Source: Emiliania huxleyi CCMP1516
Taxonomy: Eukaryota > Haptophyta > Isochrysidales > Noelaerhabdaceae
Length of the DNA stretch: 64,000 bases
Reading direction: 5' to 3'
Assembly (NCBI RefSeq): GCF_000372725.1
Contig: NW_005201360.1
Coordinates: 250,725-314,724 of the forward strand
A program made the translations under genes and the position numbers. A model generated the notes under the pieces. It was given only the letters and a program-made list of their open reading frames with translations. It was not told the DNA's origin and did not search any database. Positions 1 through 10,303 of this stretch are shown here, one piece after another; within the stretch, counting starts at the first letter, position 1; the number at the start of each line of letters is the position of its first letter.

Positions 1-1359
1 CTTGAACTCGAGGCCTTCCGCCACCTGCAGGAGGGCCCCGAGCAGGCTGGGGGACGGCTCCTGTGGGCAAGCTCTGAACTCGAGGCCGCCCGCCACCGAC
101 GAGGCTGCCCCGCCCTGCTCCGCCATCTGCCTCTGCAGCGCCGACGACGCGTCGACCGCCTGCGGGAAGGGTCGCGGAAGGCTCGCGGAAGGCTCGCGGA
201 CAGATCCGCCTCGTGCAGCGCCGAGGAGGCGATGGCCGCCTGCTGTAGCGACGGCTTGGCGGAGGGTGCGGCTGCGGCGGCGGCACCCTTGCCGCGCCCG
301 ATGCCGCCCGCCTCGCGCTGCTGGTAAGCGAGGTGCTCCTGGAGGTGGCGCTCCGGGAAGGTTCAGGGAGGGTTCCGACTCCCTCTGCGCTGCGGGTGGG
401 GGCGGTGGCGGTTTCCTTGCTCCCCGCCTTGACCTGCTTGGTGACCACGAGCTCCTCGCCGCAAAAGTCGACCGCCTGCGGGACGTGTCATGAAGGCAGG
501 GAGGGGCGAGTCGAGGGCAGCGGCGGAGCGGCGCAGTGGCCAGCCGCCGAGGAGGGGATGGTGGACACGGCCGCACGCGCCGAGAAGGGAACGTTGAGGG
601 GTGGAGAGGGGGCGGGGACGCGCGGCGTGCCGACACGGCCTTCGCCCAGTCGCACAGGGGTGGAGGGGAAGCGGCGGAGGGAGAGCAGGCGTGGCGCGCC
701 TGGGTGATGGTCACCATCCCGCTCCCCGCCCCGCCGCCGTCCGAGGGGCGCGACGCCGCGCCCGCCGTCTTCGCGAGGAGCGCCTTGATGTCGAGCCCGC
801 CGCCCTTGCCCACCGCGCCGCCTCCTCCGCCGCTCCCGCTCCCGCCGCCCGCTTTTCCCGCCGCCGCGCCGGGCACTGCCCGTGCCGGCTTTGCTGCCGG
901 CGCCCCGCCGTTCATCTCGGCCCACAGGTCGTCCACCTTTGTGTTGCTGCTCGCCGCCTCCGCCTCCGCCTCGCTCGGACCGCCCGCCTCGCCCGCCGCC
1001 TCGTCCGCCGCCTCGTCCGGCTCTCCCGCTGCGGCCGCCTCGGCCGCCTCGTCATCAGACAGCGCGATGCCGCCGCCGCGCTTCGGAGCACCGCCCGCCT
1101 TCTTCTTCTTCTTCGCCGGCTTCTTGGGCTTGGGCGCCTGCCGCTTCGCGCCCCGCCCCTTGCCCTCGCTGTCCGCCACCGGCCCCACTTCCACCGCCGT
1201 CTCGTCATACTCTAGGTCGCCGTCCGAGTCTGAGTCGCCCTCGCCGGCGGAGGGGGCGTAATCGGCGTCCTCCTCCTCCTCCTCGTCGTCCTCCTCGCCC
1301 TGATCCTTGTCCTCCTCCACCTCGTCCTCCTCGACCAGGTCGCGCACGGTAGTCGACAT
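1..1359 (-). CDS. CFDP1: CFDP1/Swc5-like BCNT protein, partial
   Basis: Reads leftward from an ATG at 1359 and runs off the window edge. The N-terminus is strongly acidic (Glu/Asp runs), then Lys/Pro-rich, then a DDLWAEMN motif, as in the chromatin-remodelling subunit CFDP1/Swc5 (SWR1/SRCAP complex, H2A.Z deposition). An intron at 476-699 (GC donor, AG|GCG acceptor) joins VTITQ to AVDFCGEELVVTKQV, which matches the family pattern ITKxxDFAGEEVxVTK. Further exons lie at about 230-335 (QQREAGGIGRGKG) and 85-170 (AVDASSALQRQMAEQ); introns between them carry an 11-bp repeat of GCGAGCCTTCC type. The C-terminal BCNT domain is probably outside the window. Shares a 156-bp divergent promoter with the gene at 1516. 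Family call is good; exact downstream exon ends are not fixed. Confidence 0.72.
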   Translation of the reverse strand, partial: MSTTVRDLVEEDEVEEDKDQGEEDDEEEEEDADYAPSAGEGDSDSDGDLEYDETAVEVGPVADSEGKGRGAKRQAPKPKKPAKKKKKAGGAPKRGGGIALSDDEAAEAAAAGEPDEAADEAAGEAGGPSEAEAEAASSNTKVDDLWAEMNGGAPAAKPARAVPGAAAGKAGGGSGSGGGGGAVGKGGGLDIKALLAKTAGAASRPSDGGGAGSGMVTITQARHACSPSAASPPPLCDWAKAVSARRASPPPLHPSTFPSRRVRPCPPSPPRRLATAPLRRCPRLAPPCLHDTSRRRSTFAARSSWSPSRSRRGARKPPPPPPAAQRESEPSLNLPGAPPPGAPRLPAARGGRHRARQGCRRRSRTLRQAVATAGGHRLLGAARGGSVREPSASLPRPFPQAVDASSALQRQMAEQGGAASSVAGGLEFRACPQEPSPSLLGALLQVAEGLEFK

Positions 1360-1515
1360 CGATGACAGAGGTTCTGAGGCCCGTGAGGCGAAAGGCGAGT
1401 CGATGACACCCTCGAGTTGTTCGCGCCGTCGCAGTCGCAAAAACAAAAGCGAAATGACCGGTGCGCGCTGGTGCGCGGGAACGAGACATCGGCGCCAGGC
1501 AACTCCACCAGTGGC

Positions 1516-2487
1516 ATGGCAACAGCGGGCGAGGAGCAGCCCGCGCATGCCGCTCCGACCGCAGACGAGTCCACGCTGCCCGCGCCCGACGCTCCGCCTC
1601 CGTCTCTGTCGGACCTTGGCCTCGCGGTTGGCGCGGAGGTTGAGGTGAGCTGGGAGGTGGAGCTGACCGACGGATCGTCGGGGAGCGTCTGGTGGTCGGG
1701 GCTCCTCGAGGCGGGCGTCGAGCCTGGCAGCCTGCAGTTGAAGTACGCGGCGGCGCATGGCTTCGAGGAGGAGACACGAGCCGTCCGCTTCGTCGACTCA
1801 ACGCTGCTCATGGATACGGCGCTGCAGGAGACGCTCTCGTGGCGCATGCCGGGAGAGGAGGAGGGGGAGGAGGAGGAGGAGGAGGGGGACGTTGCGGCGG
1901 GCGAGGCGGTCGGCGCCAAGCGTCCGCGCGAGGGGGAGGAGGAGGACGTGGCGGACGGCTCGCTCCGCGTGGGCGCGCTCGTCAAGGCGCGGCTCGACGC
2001 GAGCGGGCGCTCCTTCTCGGCGTCGGTGCACGCGCGCAACGAGGACGGCACCTTCGACCTGTCCTGCGACGGCTCGCTTGTGGAGGGCGTCCCTGCGGCG
2101 CTCGTCGAGCCGGTCGCGGTGGGCGCGGCGGTGGCGGACTCGCTGCTGCGCGACGAGCCGGGCGGACACATCGAGGGCACCTCCGCCTTCTTCGACGCCT
2201 TCACCGCCGCGCTCACCAGCGGGCCAAAGTTCCGCACGCTGACGGCGGCCCCGCATCCGGCGGGCGGCGGACGATGCGCGCACCCGGCCTGAGCCTCCTC
2301 GGAATGTCCTCCGTAGGCGGCCCAGCAGGCGGTGGCGAGCGAGAAGGTGCAGTCGCTCCGGCCAGCGTTCGAGGAGGAGCTCGCCGCCCTCCGCGCCACG
2401 CGCGGCGAGGGCGCCACCGTCACCGACGTCGACATCCGGGAGATGATGCCGCGTGTGATGGCGCGAGCGGCCCGCGCAGCCACCTAG
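1516..2487 (+). CDS. acidic protein with Tudor/agenet-like segments
   Basis: Two exons, 1516-2244 and 2317-2487 (299 aa). The start ATG gives MATAGEEQ. Residues about 35-110 (VGAEVEVSWEV, VWWSGLLEAG) and about 155-205 (VGALVKARLD, EDGTFDLSCDG, VPAALVEPV) look like two Tudor/agenet-type barrels separated by a poly-Glu stretch and a KRPRE basic patch that could be a nuclear signal. The C-terminal exon (SEKVQSLRPAFEEELAALRA) is helical. The 72-nt intron has a GC donor, and its first seven bases GCGGCCC are repeated at the start of exon 2. No catalytic motif is visible. A chromatin-reader role is inferred only from the Tudor-like pattern and the CFDP1-like neighbour. Confidence 0.6.
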
Positions 2488-2924
2488 GCGGACCTTGCCT
2501 TTCTGCTTTCATTTGCCTGCCTCGCTCGGCGACTCGGGTTCGAGGGCGGCGCGGGGCCCGGGCAAGAGGCGCCAGACCCGACGCGCAAGGCGCCCTGTAG
2601 TCCGCGAGCGTCTGTGCGACACTTTCGTGCGACAGTGTGACGGACGATTTGGGAGCGAGAGCGGTGGCCACGGTGCCGGCGGGGGGTTCGGGCCGTGTGT
2701 CTGTGTGCGCCGGTCCTGGGCGGGCTCCTGCTCCTGGCACGGACTGCTGGCCGACCCTTCCCCCACGGGGCGAGCTGCGGAGGCGCTGGACCAGCGTTTG
2801 TGAGTATTATCTTATCTGAACAGCCGTATTGAATCGGAGAAAAAACAGAGCGAAGCGACAAAAGAAAATACACGCAGCGTCGTGGCTCGTGCTCGTCACA
2901 GCACATAAGCGATAACGGATAAGG
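2488..2924. other. convergent intergenic region
   Basis: Lies between the 3' ends of the Tudor-like and GPATCH4-like genes, presumably their 3' UTRs. The A/T-rich part around 2800-2920 may hold polyadenylation signals. I see no coding sequence or repeat. Confidence 0.4.
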
Positions 2925-3686
2925 TCATACTGACTCCGTCTTGTTCGCATCCTTCTTCCTCTTCTTCTTCTTGACGCCCTCTGGCCGCGCCTCTCCGGCG
3001 CTGGCCCCCTCCCCCTTCTCTCTCCGCTTCTCCTTCCGCTCCTTCTTCTCCTTCCTCAGCCGCTTCTCCTCTCTGCTCCGCTTCGCCTTGCAGCCGTCCG
3101 TCCCGCCAACCTCCGGCCCGGCGGCGGCCGCCTCTTTCGCAGCACTGCCGCCGCTCGCGCCACTGCCTCCGCCGCCGTACTTCGCCATGAACTCCGCGTC
3201 CGCGTCGCTCACTCGCTTCTCCTTGCCCACCTGCAGCCCCGGATGCGCGCGGCGGCCGAGTCGGGCACCGCCGCAGAGCTCAAAGAGGGCGGCGTCGTCG
3301 AGGCCGGGGATGATGCCGCTGCCGGCCGGCTTGACGCCAAACAGGTTGACGGCCGCGTCGCCGGCCGCCTCGCGCTCGCGCTTCTTCTTCTTGCTCTTGG
3401 GAGGCTTGACCTTGTCGACCGGCGGGCGCGGGAGGTCGGCCGGAGGCGCCCAGCTGGTGGACGCCGCCTCGGTCTTCGCGCCCAGCCCGAGCAGGTCCGC
3501 GCGCTGCTTCACACTGATGTGCGACTTCATGCCGTCCTCGTTCTTGCCGAGCCCCTTGCCCTCCGCCCACCCAAACTTGGCCAGCATCTTGCGTCCAAAA
3601 TCGCACGACATGTCGGCCGCCGACTCGTTGACCACCGCGCCGAGCGAGCCGCGCGTCTTGCGAGAGAGGAGGCTCTGGTCGAGCAT
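2925..3686 (-). CDS. GPATCH4: G-patch protein, GPATCH4-like
   Basis: Single exon, 253 aa from the ATG at 3686; an in-frame upstream ATG at 3890 adds residues that do not look conserved. Residues about 29-69 are a G-patch (FGWAEGKGLGKNEDGMKSHI), the glycine-rich module that binds and activates DEAH RNA helicases. The middle contains LFELCGG, GRRAHPGLQ and FMAKYGG, resembling the conserved block after the G-patch in GPATCH4. The C-terminus is a Lys/Arg/Glu-rich nucleolar-type tail (KKKKRKK). Expected role: nucleolar RNA processing with a DHX helicase. PINX1 is an alternative name, but the post-G-patch block favours GPATCH4. Confidence 0.75.
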   Translation of the reverse strand: MLDQSLLSRKTRGSLGAVVNESAADMSCDFGRKMLAKFGWAEGKGLGKNEDGMKSHISVKQRADLLGLGAKTEAASTSWAPPADLPRPPVDKVKPPKSKKKKREREAAGDAAVNLFGVKPAGSGIIPGLDDAALFELCGGARLGRRAHPGLQVGKEKRVSDADAEFMAKYGGGGSGASGGSAAKEAAAAGPEVGGTDGCKAKRSREEKRLRKEKKERKEKRREKGEGASAGEARPEGVKKKKRKKDANKTESV

Positions 3687-4012
3687 GATGAGAGCCGGGC
3701 AGCCACGAGTCCGTTGCAGCTGCTGCAACCTTGTACTGTGGAGCTGGCACGTGGGGTGAGCGAGGAGAGCGCACAGGCTCTCGAGGTCTCTTGGAATCCT
3801 CGTACTCAATTCTCGCAAATGGCGCCCAGCTAGCTTTGTTTTCTCCGTTTCCTTGTACAGGGTACAGCGAGAAAACAAAACGGTCAACACGAAACAAAAC
3901 GCACCTCTGCCTCCCTCTTGCAGCCCGGCACACGACTAATCTCGATGCTCGCGGTCCTCAACACCTCCCAACAACAACTCCAAACACCCACTCACGCCCT
4001 GGCCCTCACGCC

Positions 4013-4831
4013 TCAGCCGGCGAGCAGCTGAAAGGCCAGCACAAAGTTGACCGTCACGAGCACGCAAGCGCCTAGGGTCCGGTCCGAAGATGAAGGTGAG
4101 GGGGTGCGGTGCGCGCAGGTTGCCCCGCACGAGCACAGCGAGCGCGCCGGCCACCAGCCCGCGCCCCGAGGACGGCTCCTCGCGCTTGCCGCTGCGCAGC
4201 CGTTCCTGCACGTTCACCACCGGCGTGTTCCAGGAAGTGGCGCGGAACCTCTGCGCCGCCTTGCGCCGCTCGGCCGCGTCAGCTGCCGCCTCGAGCTCCG
4301 CGTCGTACAGCTTGCGCGCCTAGGGAGGGCGGAGCGAGCGGGTCGTAAAAGACTGCAACTACCCCGTGAGTGCAAGAGGCGGCTGCCCCGTGAGTGCAAG
4401 CTGCTGCTCGGAGAGAGAGAATCCACGCGTGCCGGCGCATGCGGGCCGCCCGAACCGACGCAGAGCCCTGCCACCCACGCCCTCTCAGCCCTGCACGCCT
4501 CTGGGTCCGAGAGGAGTTGGAACGCCTCGGCCACCTCCTGGAAGCGACGCTCCGCCGCCTCGCGGCCGGAGCCCTGGTGCCGGTCCGGGTGCCACTCCTT
4601 GGCGAGCGCCTTGTACGCCGCGCGCAGCTCTCCCTCCCGCACGCGCCGCGTCACGCCGAGCACCTGGTACGCGTCGCGATCGTCCTCGTCGCCTGCCGGA
4701 GAGGGCGCGGCGCCGCTGCTGCGGTGGCGCGCAAGCCGCGCCGCTGTCGCCCGCGGGAGCTGGGCTGGTCGACACCGCAGCAGCGAGGAGGCGGCAGCGC
4801 CGCCGCGGAGCATATATCGCAGCTTGCCCAT
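4013..4831 (-). CDS. DnaJ-domain protein, probably organellar
   Basis: Exons 4499-4831, 4124-4319 and 4013-4071; sum 588 nt, 195 aa. The N-terminus (MGKLRYMLRGG, then Arg/Ala/Ser-rich with no acids) resembles a mitochondrial presequence. Residues about 58-112 form a J domain: DAYQVLGVT, then the HPD motif in KEWHPDRHQG that stimulates Hsp70 ATPase. The C-terminus has two hydrophobic stretches (GLVAGALAVLVRG, ACVLVTVNFVLAFQLL), so it is probably a membrane-anchored co-chaperone. Both introns (4320-4498 and 4072-4123, the latter only 52 nt) have GC donors and resume at AG|GCG. No zinc-finger region is present, so it is a type III J protein. Confidence 0.72.
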
Positions 4832-5100
4832 GGAGCAGACAGGCCAGGCTGCAGGCCACAGTGTGTGGTGTGTGTGTGCAGGCCACAGAGCGAAAAAGAA
4901 TTGGCGCGATACCAATCAAAAAGAACTGTGTTTCGGTGTGAGCTCTGTGTCTTGATTTGCTACAATATACCAATCAAAAAGAAGAAAAGAAAACGTCGAA
5001 CAGACGGGACGCACACACGACCCACCGACCGCTGCCGAAGAAACGCGGCACAAATCACGACACACAAAATCTCGCCCTCCGTACGACAGCACCCACCGCC

Positions 5101-6117
5101 ATGTCCTCCGACTACCAGAGGCTAGGCGGCGGATCGTGGAGCAGTGCGACTGTCGCCGCCTTCATCGTCATGAATGCCGCGTTTGCTGCCTACCTCTGGT
5201 TGGGCATCCCCCGACTGTGCGCGCCGAACCCGGGGCTGGCCCACGCGCTCATGGGCTACATCTCGCTGCTCGGTGCCAGCCAGCTCTTCGAGTGCCTCAT
5301 GACGGGCCAGGGAACCAATTACGGCAAGTTTGGCGCGGAGGGCGGCGGCGGCGCGGGCAGCTGGTATCAGCGCATTATGGACGCCGCAGCCAAGCCAACA
5401 CTGCCGATTGGGCTCGCCTGGTGGACGATGGAGCAGCCCTCCCTGCTCGTCCCGCTCGTCTTCCTCGCCATCACAGCCTCGGCCGGCCCGCTCGACGCGG
5501 GCGCCGTCTTCCTCGGCCTCGCCCGCAGATGCCGAGAGACATTTCCACACGACTCATCCGCCGCCAGAGCCCTTGACGCTCACTTGCGTCTTGCAATAGG
5601 CTTGTTCTGCCTGCACTACTTGCAGCGTGCGTTTGTTTACCCGTGGCTCACGCGCGGGCGGCCGTACCCCACCCTGTACTGGGCGCTGGCACTCGTCTTC
5701 ACAAGCGTCAACGGAACGCTGCAGTCACTCGAGCTCCTGTTCGGCGGCTACTACTCGGGTATGCAGGATGCGTTGAGCCCTTGCGCCCTCGCCGGCTCGG
5801 CTCTGTTCGCATTTGGCATGGCCACCAACGTCCACTCGGACTACATCTTGCGCAACCTGCGCCGACCGGGCGAGACAGGCTACAAGATTCCGCAAGGCGG
5901 CATGTTTGAGTACATATCCGGCGCAAACTTGTGGGGCGAGGTGGTGGAGTGGCTCGGCTTTGCCATCGCGACGCAGACGCCCGGCGCGGCGGTGTTCTCG
6001 CTCTTCTGCCTCGTCGGGATTGGCGGCCGCTGCGTGGCCACTCACGGCTGGTACCTCCGAAAATTTGGCGATGCGTACCCGCAGCAGCGCCGACGCATGA
6101 TCCCTTTTGTCTGGTGA
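5101..6117 (+). CDS. SRD5A: steroid 5-alpha-reductase family protein
   Basis: Exons 5101-5515 and 5600-6117, 310 aa; the start is cgccATGTCC. A polytopic membrane protein with about six or seven hydrophobic segments. The C-terminus carries the NADPH-binding signatures of the 3-oxo-5-alpha-steroid 4-dehydrogenase family: YKIPQGGMFEYISGANLWGE, EWLGFAIA, and the terminal WYLRKFGDAYPQQRRRMIPF. The family reduces the delta-4 double bond of 3-oxo steroids (DET2/SRD5A1 type) in the ER. The 84-nt stretch 5516-5599 is open in frame but interrupts the conserved FLGLFCLHYLQRAF block; it begins GC and ends TAG, so I treat it as an intron. Keeping it would add 28 residues. Substrate is not predictable, but algal sterol metabolism is likely. 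Confidence 0.85.
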   Translation: MSSDYQRLGGGSWSSATVAAFIVMNAAFAAYLWLGIPRLCAPNPGLAHALMGYISLLGASQLFECLMTGQGTNYGKFGAEGGGGAGSWYQRIMDAAAKPTLPIGLAWWTMEQPSLLVPLVFLAITASAGPLDAGAVFLGLARRCRETFPHDSSAARALDAHLRLAIGLFCLHYLQRAFVYPWLTRGRPYPTLYWALALVFTSVNGTLQSLELLFGGYYSGMQDALSPCALAGSALFAFGMATNVHSDYILRNLRRPGETGYKIPQGGMFEYISGANLWGEVVEWLGFAIATQTPGAAVFSLFCLVGIGGRCVATHGWYLRKFGDAYPQQRRRMIPFVW

Positions 6118-6281
6118 GAGGGCGGCTGCAACAGCAGTCGGCAGGCCCAGCGGCACGCACCGCCGCGCTCGCGAGTTCGAGAGAGTTTTTTTGCGTTTGG
6201 AAAGAGTGTCAGGACGCGAGCTCGCAGGTCGCCCAATCACTTGCCCAATCGGCAATCGCCCATCAACACTCTACATATATC

Positions 6282-6657
6282 CAGTGTGCAATCTTTACCG
6301 GTATGGGAGTTTTTGGCTAATCAAACCCAAGGCCTGCACTAATCAAAAAGTGGTACGGGATACCAGTTGCCTCACGGAAATCAAAGCGAGTCGGAGTGCC
6401 TTCTTGGTGGCAAAATCGGCAAAATCGGCAAAATACCGGGTATTTTGCGGGTATACCTGCAAAAACCCGGGTATACCCGGGTAATACCCGCACTTTTGCA
6501 TGGTTTCGCCCCCGGGACCACACCGACAGCCGCTACAACTACTGAAAACCCCGCATAAGCCCGCATACCACTTTCGCATACCACTATACCATACCACTCC
6601 AAAACTAATCAAAATATCGCCAAATACCAGTCTCATACCGGTAAAGATTGCACACTG
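6282..6657. mobile_element. hAT-type MITE
   Basis: Non-autonomous element of 376 bp. The ends are perfect inverted repeats of 24 bp beginning CAGTGTGCAATCTTTACCGG, and both sides are flanked by the same 8-bp direct repeat CATATATC (6274-6281 and 6658-6665). A CAG-type terminus with 8-bp target duplication is the hAT superfamily hallmark. The interior is AT-richer than its surroundings and contains smaller palindromes (ACCCGGGTATACCCGGGT around 6463). No transposase is encoded. It lies between the 3' ends of the SRD5A and DGAT2 genes. Confidence 0.85.
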
Positions 6658-6920
6658 CATATATCCTCACACAACTGGTTGGCCCAACCAAGCAACCATG
6701 ATGCATGAACGATGAAGCCATACACAGACCGAGGAGTACAATATCTACAAACAACAAAGCTCAGCACGTGTTGCACCGCTGACTTCCGCGGATCCGCGCA
6801 AGCCAAGGGGTCGGGCCGCACACAACACCGAAAACGCGCTCGGCTCTCCCCTGCGACCCGACGAGCCGACGACACCACACCCGCACCACATCGCTCCGCA
6901 GAGAACTCTGAATATAAGCG

Positions 6921-8160
6921 CTAGTCCTCGGCCGCGACAAAGTCGAGTTGCTCCTCTGCCGAGTAGCCGAATCGCTGCTTGTGCCGCTCGAAGAGGTCGA
7001 GCACCGCCGCCATGTACTGCTCGTGCACCTGCTGCACGTACTGGTCGTCGCAATCTGGGTCGTGCCGGATCGACATCGGCGCACCCCACACGTAGCCGAG
7101 AGATATGGGCGTGCCATCCGCCTGTGCGACCTTGCCAACGAAGCTCCACCATCGGCCAGCGAGGGCGCACCCCGCCAACTTGAAGCGCCGGTGCAGAAAG
7201 GCGCGCAGCGACGCCGGCAGCAGGACGATGTCGTGCACCCACTTCTCGCCTACCGGCACGCTCCAGGAAGGCTGCGCGGGAGCGTTCCCTTCAGGGCGAT
7301 GCGCCCAGCATCTCGCCAAAGCAGAAGCCCGGCACTAGCTGCAAGCCGTGACGGATGGCGAGCTTGACGAAACCCTTGCGCCCGAGCAGCACCAGCTTCG
7401 TGGTGGTGGAGTGGCCGTCGGTGAGCATGAGCTCTCGCGTACCGCCGGGGATGAGCATGACGCTCTCGCCTGCGGGAGGGCTCGAAGACGGCTCGGGGAG
7501 CGGCTCACTGCTGCCGCGGCTACTCGCTAAGTGCTCGCCACGCGCGATCGCCCGCTCGAGGACGGGGCGCGACGCGTCGAGGCATCCTAAAGCGGCGGAG
7601 GCGGCCGTGAGAAACAACGCGGCGGGCCTGCCCGTGCCACGCGAGGCAAGACCGGAGCAGAGGCTGAACTCGCGCACGCCGGGAATAAAGAAGGCGCCGC
7701 CGAACGACCCCCAACGCGGCCGAATATCTCCGTACATCTGCCTCCAAAGAGAGCCGCCCGAGAAGGCGCGGCAGACGCCGAAGATGCCGTGCGGAGACAT
7801 GGCGAACAGGTACCGCCCCTTTGGGTCGAGCGGCGGCCCCTCTCGTATGCACGTTGCGTTGTAGTAGCCGAGCACGAGGTCGACAACGCCGCTGTAGAGG
7901 AACCACGCAAATGGCCATCCCGTGGAGTTTTGTGGCCGATAAACGACAATTTGACCGAGGTATGCGAGCACGAGCACAGCCGCCGAAGAAGCTGAGAGCG
8001 CCCCGAGCTGCACGAGGCTCCAAACAGCCAACAGCGCCACGAGCCAGAAGCAAAAGTAGCTGGAGAACCAGAGTGCCGCAATGATCTGCAGCACGCCCAC
8101 AGGATGCCAGATCGGCCTTCGGCGGCGATGGAGCACCAGATTTTTGGCGTCGGCCGCCAT
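6921..8160 (-). CDS. DGAT2: diacylglycerol acyltransferase 2 family
   Basis: Exons 7539-8160, 7317-7469 and 6921-7249; sum 1104 nt, 367 aa. Two N-terminal hydrophobic segments are followed by the DGAT2 motifs: MSPHGIFG (the usual HPHG active-site block, here SPHG), FIPGVREF, SVMLIPGGTREL, and RKGFVKLAIRHGLQLVPGFCFGE. It catalyses the last acyl transfer to triacylglycerol, or monoacylglycerol acylation, at the ER and lipid droplets. Both introns (7470-7538, 69 nt; 7250-7316, 67 nt) have GC donors flanked by direct repeats: GCGAG at both junctions of the first, GCGAGA at both junctions of the second. The first is open in frame, but its removal restores the conserved GESVMLIPGG. Divergent from the glycosyltransferase at 8441. 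Confidence 0.88.
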
Positions 8161-8440
8161 ATCAGATATGCCACTTTCGCAAGTTGTTTGTCGATATTAG
8201 GCGGATCCGGTGGTGAGCCGGTGTGTGTGCCAGTCCGCGCCAGTCTGCGCCCTTATCGTTCGTGCAGTGTGCTGTGAGACCGGCGAAGATTCAGAATCTG
8301 ACTGGCCCGCGTTCGATGAAAATAAAAATTATTGGAAAACGAAGAGAGCAAAGGACGAGGACGGTGAAAGGTGCCCGCCGCGGCTCACCGCGCGCGTGGG
8401 TCGCTTTTGCAGCCACCCACCGCTTTCCCCTGCCGCAAGG

Positions 8441-10303
8441 ATGGCAGTCGACCAGCCCGTGCGCCTTGCTCTTCTCGCGCTGCACCTTGCCGTCGCGGGC
8501 GGCATGCAGCTGGTCGCCGACCGGACGACGGGCGGTCGGCGGCGGCCCGCCCATGTGCTGCCTCTGAACCTCTCGTCCTCACTTCCGGCTGCGCTGCAGA
8601 TTGCGAGTGGTGGAAGGAGAAGGGACGTGATCGTCCTCTTCACAGCCGTGTTCCCGGACAAGCAGTCCACAACGCAGGTCAGCATGGGCGGTGACACCAT
8701 CTCCTTCCTCCGCGCCGCCATGAGCTCCATGAGGCGCTTTGGGCACAGCGGGCAGTTGGTGCTCACCGAGCAGGAGCACGCCTCGCGGCTCTGCGGCCTG
8801 GCTGCGGCGCCGGTGTGCGGCTTTCTGTCGCCCGTCACGCCAGACGCCGCGTGGGGCCGGTACAAGGTCTCGCGCAGCCATTACTACGTGCTCTTCCTGC
8901 AGCGATGGCGCCCGCCACTTCCGCCGGCGCCTTCGTCCAGCGCGGCGTGTGCGAAGTGGACAATTCTGATCGTAGGCGGCTGCTCAGCAGGGCGCTGCAC
9001 CTCGGCTACGACATGCTCTCGGTCGACACCGACATCATCTGGACCGGCGACCCGTACCCTAGCGCCGCCTCGCTACCCCTGGACGCGGCCTTTGCCACTG
9101 ACGTGGCGCCGCCAATGGGCAAGGCGAACGACCGGGACCGGGCGGTGATCGGCGAGTCGACGACGTCGCACCTGCCGCTCAACTCGGGCTTCATGCTCGC
9201 GCGGCCCGAGGCGCAGCGCCTCTTTGCAGAGGTTGCTCGCCGGCTGCGCCACCGCCTCTTGCAGCCACCGAACAGGACGGTGACAGACGCTCCCCTGCCG
9301 CCCCTCTGCCCACCTCTCCTCTCCTCACCGCTCCCTCTCGCTTTCCCCACCTCTTCCGCTTTCCCCGGCTCTGCCGCGCTCTCCCCCGCTGCCGCTCTCT
9401 CTCTCTCTCTTCTCTCTCTCTCCACCTCTCCACTGCTCCACTCGCTTGCCGCCTCGCTCACCACTGACCTCACCGCCGCCTCTCCCTTCCTCCCCTCCGT
9501 GTGGCAGGTCGCGTCGGGCCGGGCTCGCGAGGAGCCTGTGCTGCACCAGGTCTTCCCGCAGATGGTGCTCAACGAGGTGAGCCCCGGACAGCGCACCCTC
9601 TGCGCACCCTCCTCTGCGCGCCCATGCCGTCGCGCGGGCGGGCAAGGGGAAAGGCCCAGCGCGGACTCCTTCGCATTCGAGACCCCGCGTCCCTCGTGCC
9701 AACCGCAGGTAGTGAAGCAGTGGAGGAGCACGCCCTGGAGCATTCACAGCGGGGCGGGCAGTGTCGGCGACGCCGCTGCTGTAGCCGGCACGGCAAGCGC
9801 CAGCGCGAAGCTCGGCACGCTCCGGATCGGCGTGCTGCCTCACAGCACGGTTGGGCGGCTGTGTGGCAAGAGGCGGCTGCCTGTCGTCTCTCCCACGCCC
9901 TGGCGGCGCCCTCCTCACCGTGGCACCCCGCCCGCGTAGGCTGTCGCGAGCCGAGGCGGACCTCATGTGGCAGAGCGCCGCGGTCGGGAACTGCTCGCTC
10001 GCAGCCTCCCAGCTGGGCCTCCACGCGCAGATGGTCAACCCGCTGACCCGGCGCGCTCTGTGGCCGCTCCTGCATCCGGTGGTGCGAGCTCAGGCGCGCG
10101 ACTCGGGCCAGGAGGCTTTGGGCGGCGCGCATGGCGCCGCTGCCTCGCCGTCGGTGGTGGTCAGCTCCGCGCTCACGCCGCACGTCTGCTTGTGCCGCGA
10201 CCCCGAGCAAGGGATGGGCAGCGGCTGCCGCACGCTCATGCCGCAGCACTCGTACCGCACCGGGGTGAAGAGGTGCAAGGGGTTCGCGCCGGGCTTCCGG
10301 TAA
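8441..10303 (+). CDS. DXD nucleotide-sugar glycosyltransferase
   Basis: Exons 8441-8907, 8976-9279, 9508-9576, 9709-9872 and 9940-10303; sum 1368 nt, 455 aa. The N-terminus (LALLALHLAVAGGMQLV) is a signal anchor typical of Golgi type II proteins. The core has RDVIVLFTAVF, RWRLLSRALHLGYDMLSVD, the metal-binding DTDIIW (DXD motif) and HLPLNSGFML, as in the nucleotide-diphospho-sugar transferase family related to GT77 (extracellular arabinosyl- and xylosyltransferases). The intron at 8908-8975 has a GC donor, and splicing it joins LQRW to RLLSRALHLGY. The intron at 9280-9507 contains a CT-rich microsatellite and is open in frame. Donor sugar and acceptor are unknown. Confidence 0.78.

Noticed and set aside
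488..1261. Plus-strand and alternative-frame long open frames over the CFDP1-like gene
   Set aside because: Shadows of the minus-strand acidic/lysine-rich coding sequence, with Arg/Pro/Ala bias.
5516..5599. In-frame 28-residue insert in the steroid reductase as protein
   Set aside because: It breaks a conserved block, starts GC and ends TAG|G, and has normal intron length; treated as an intron, though retention is possible.
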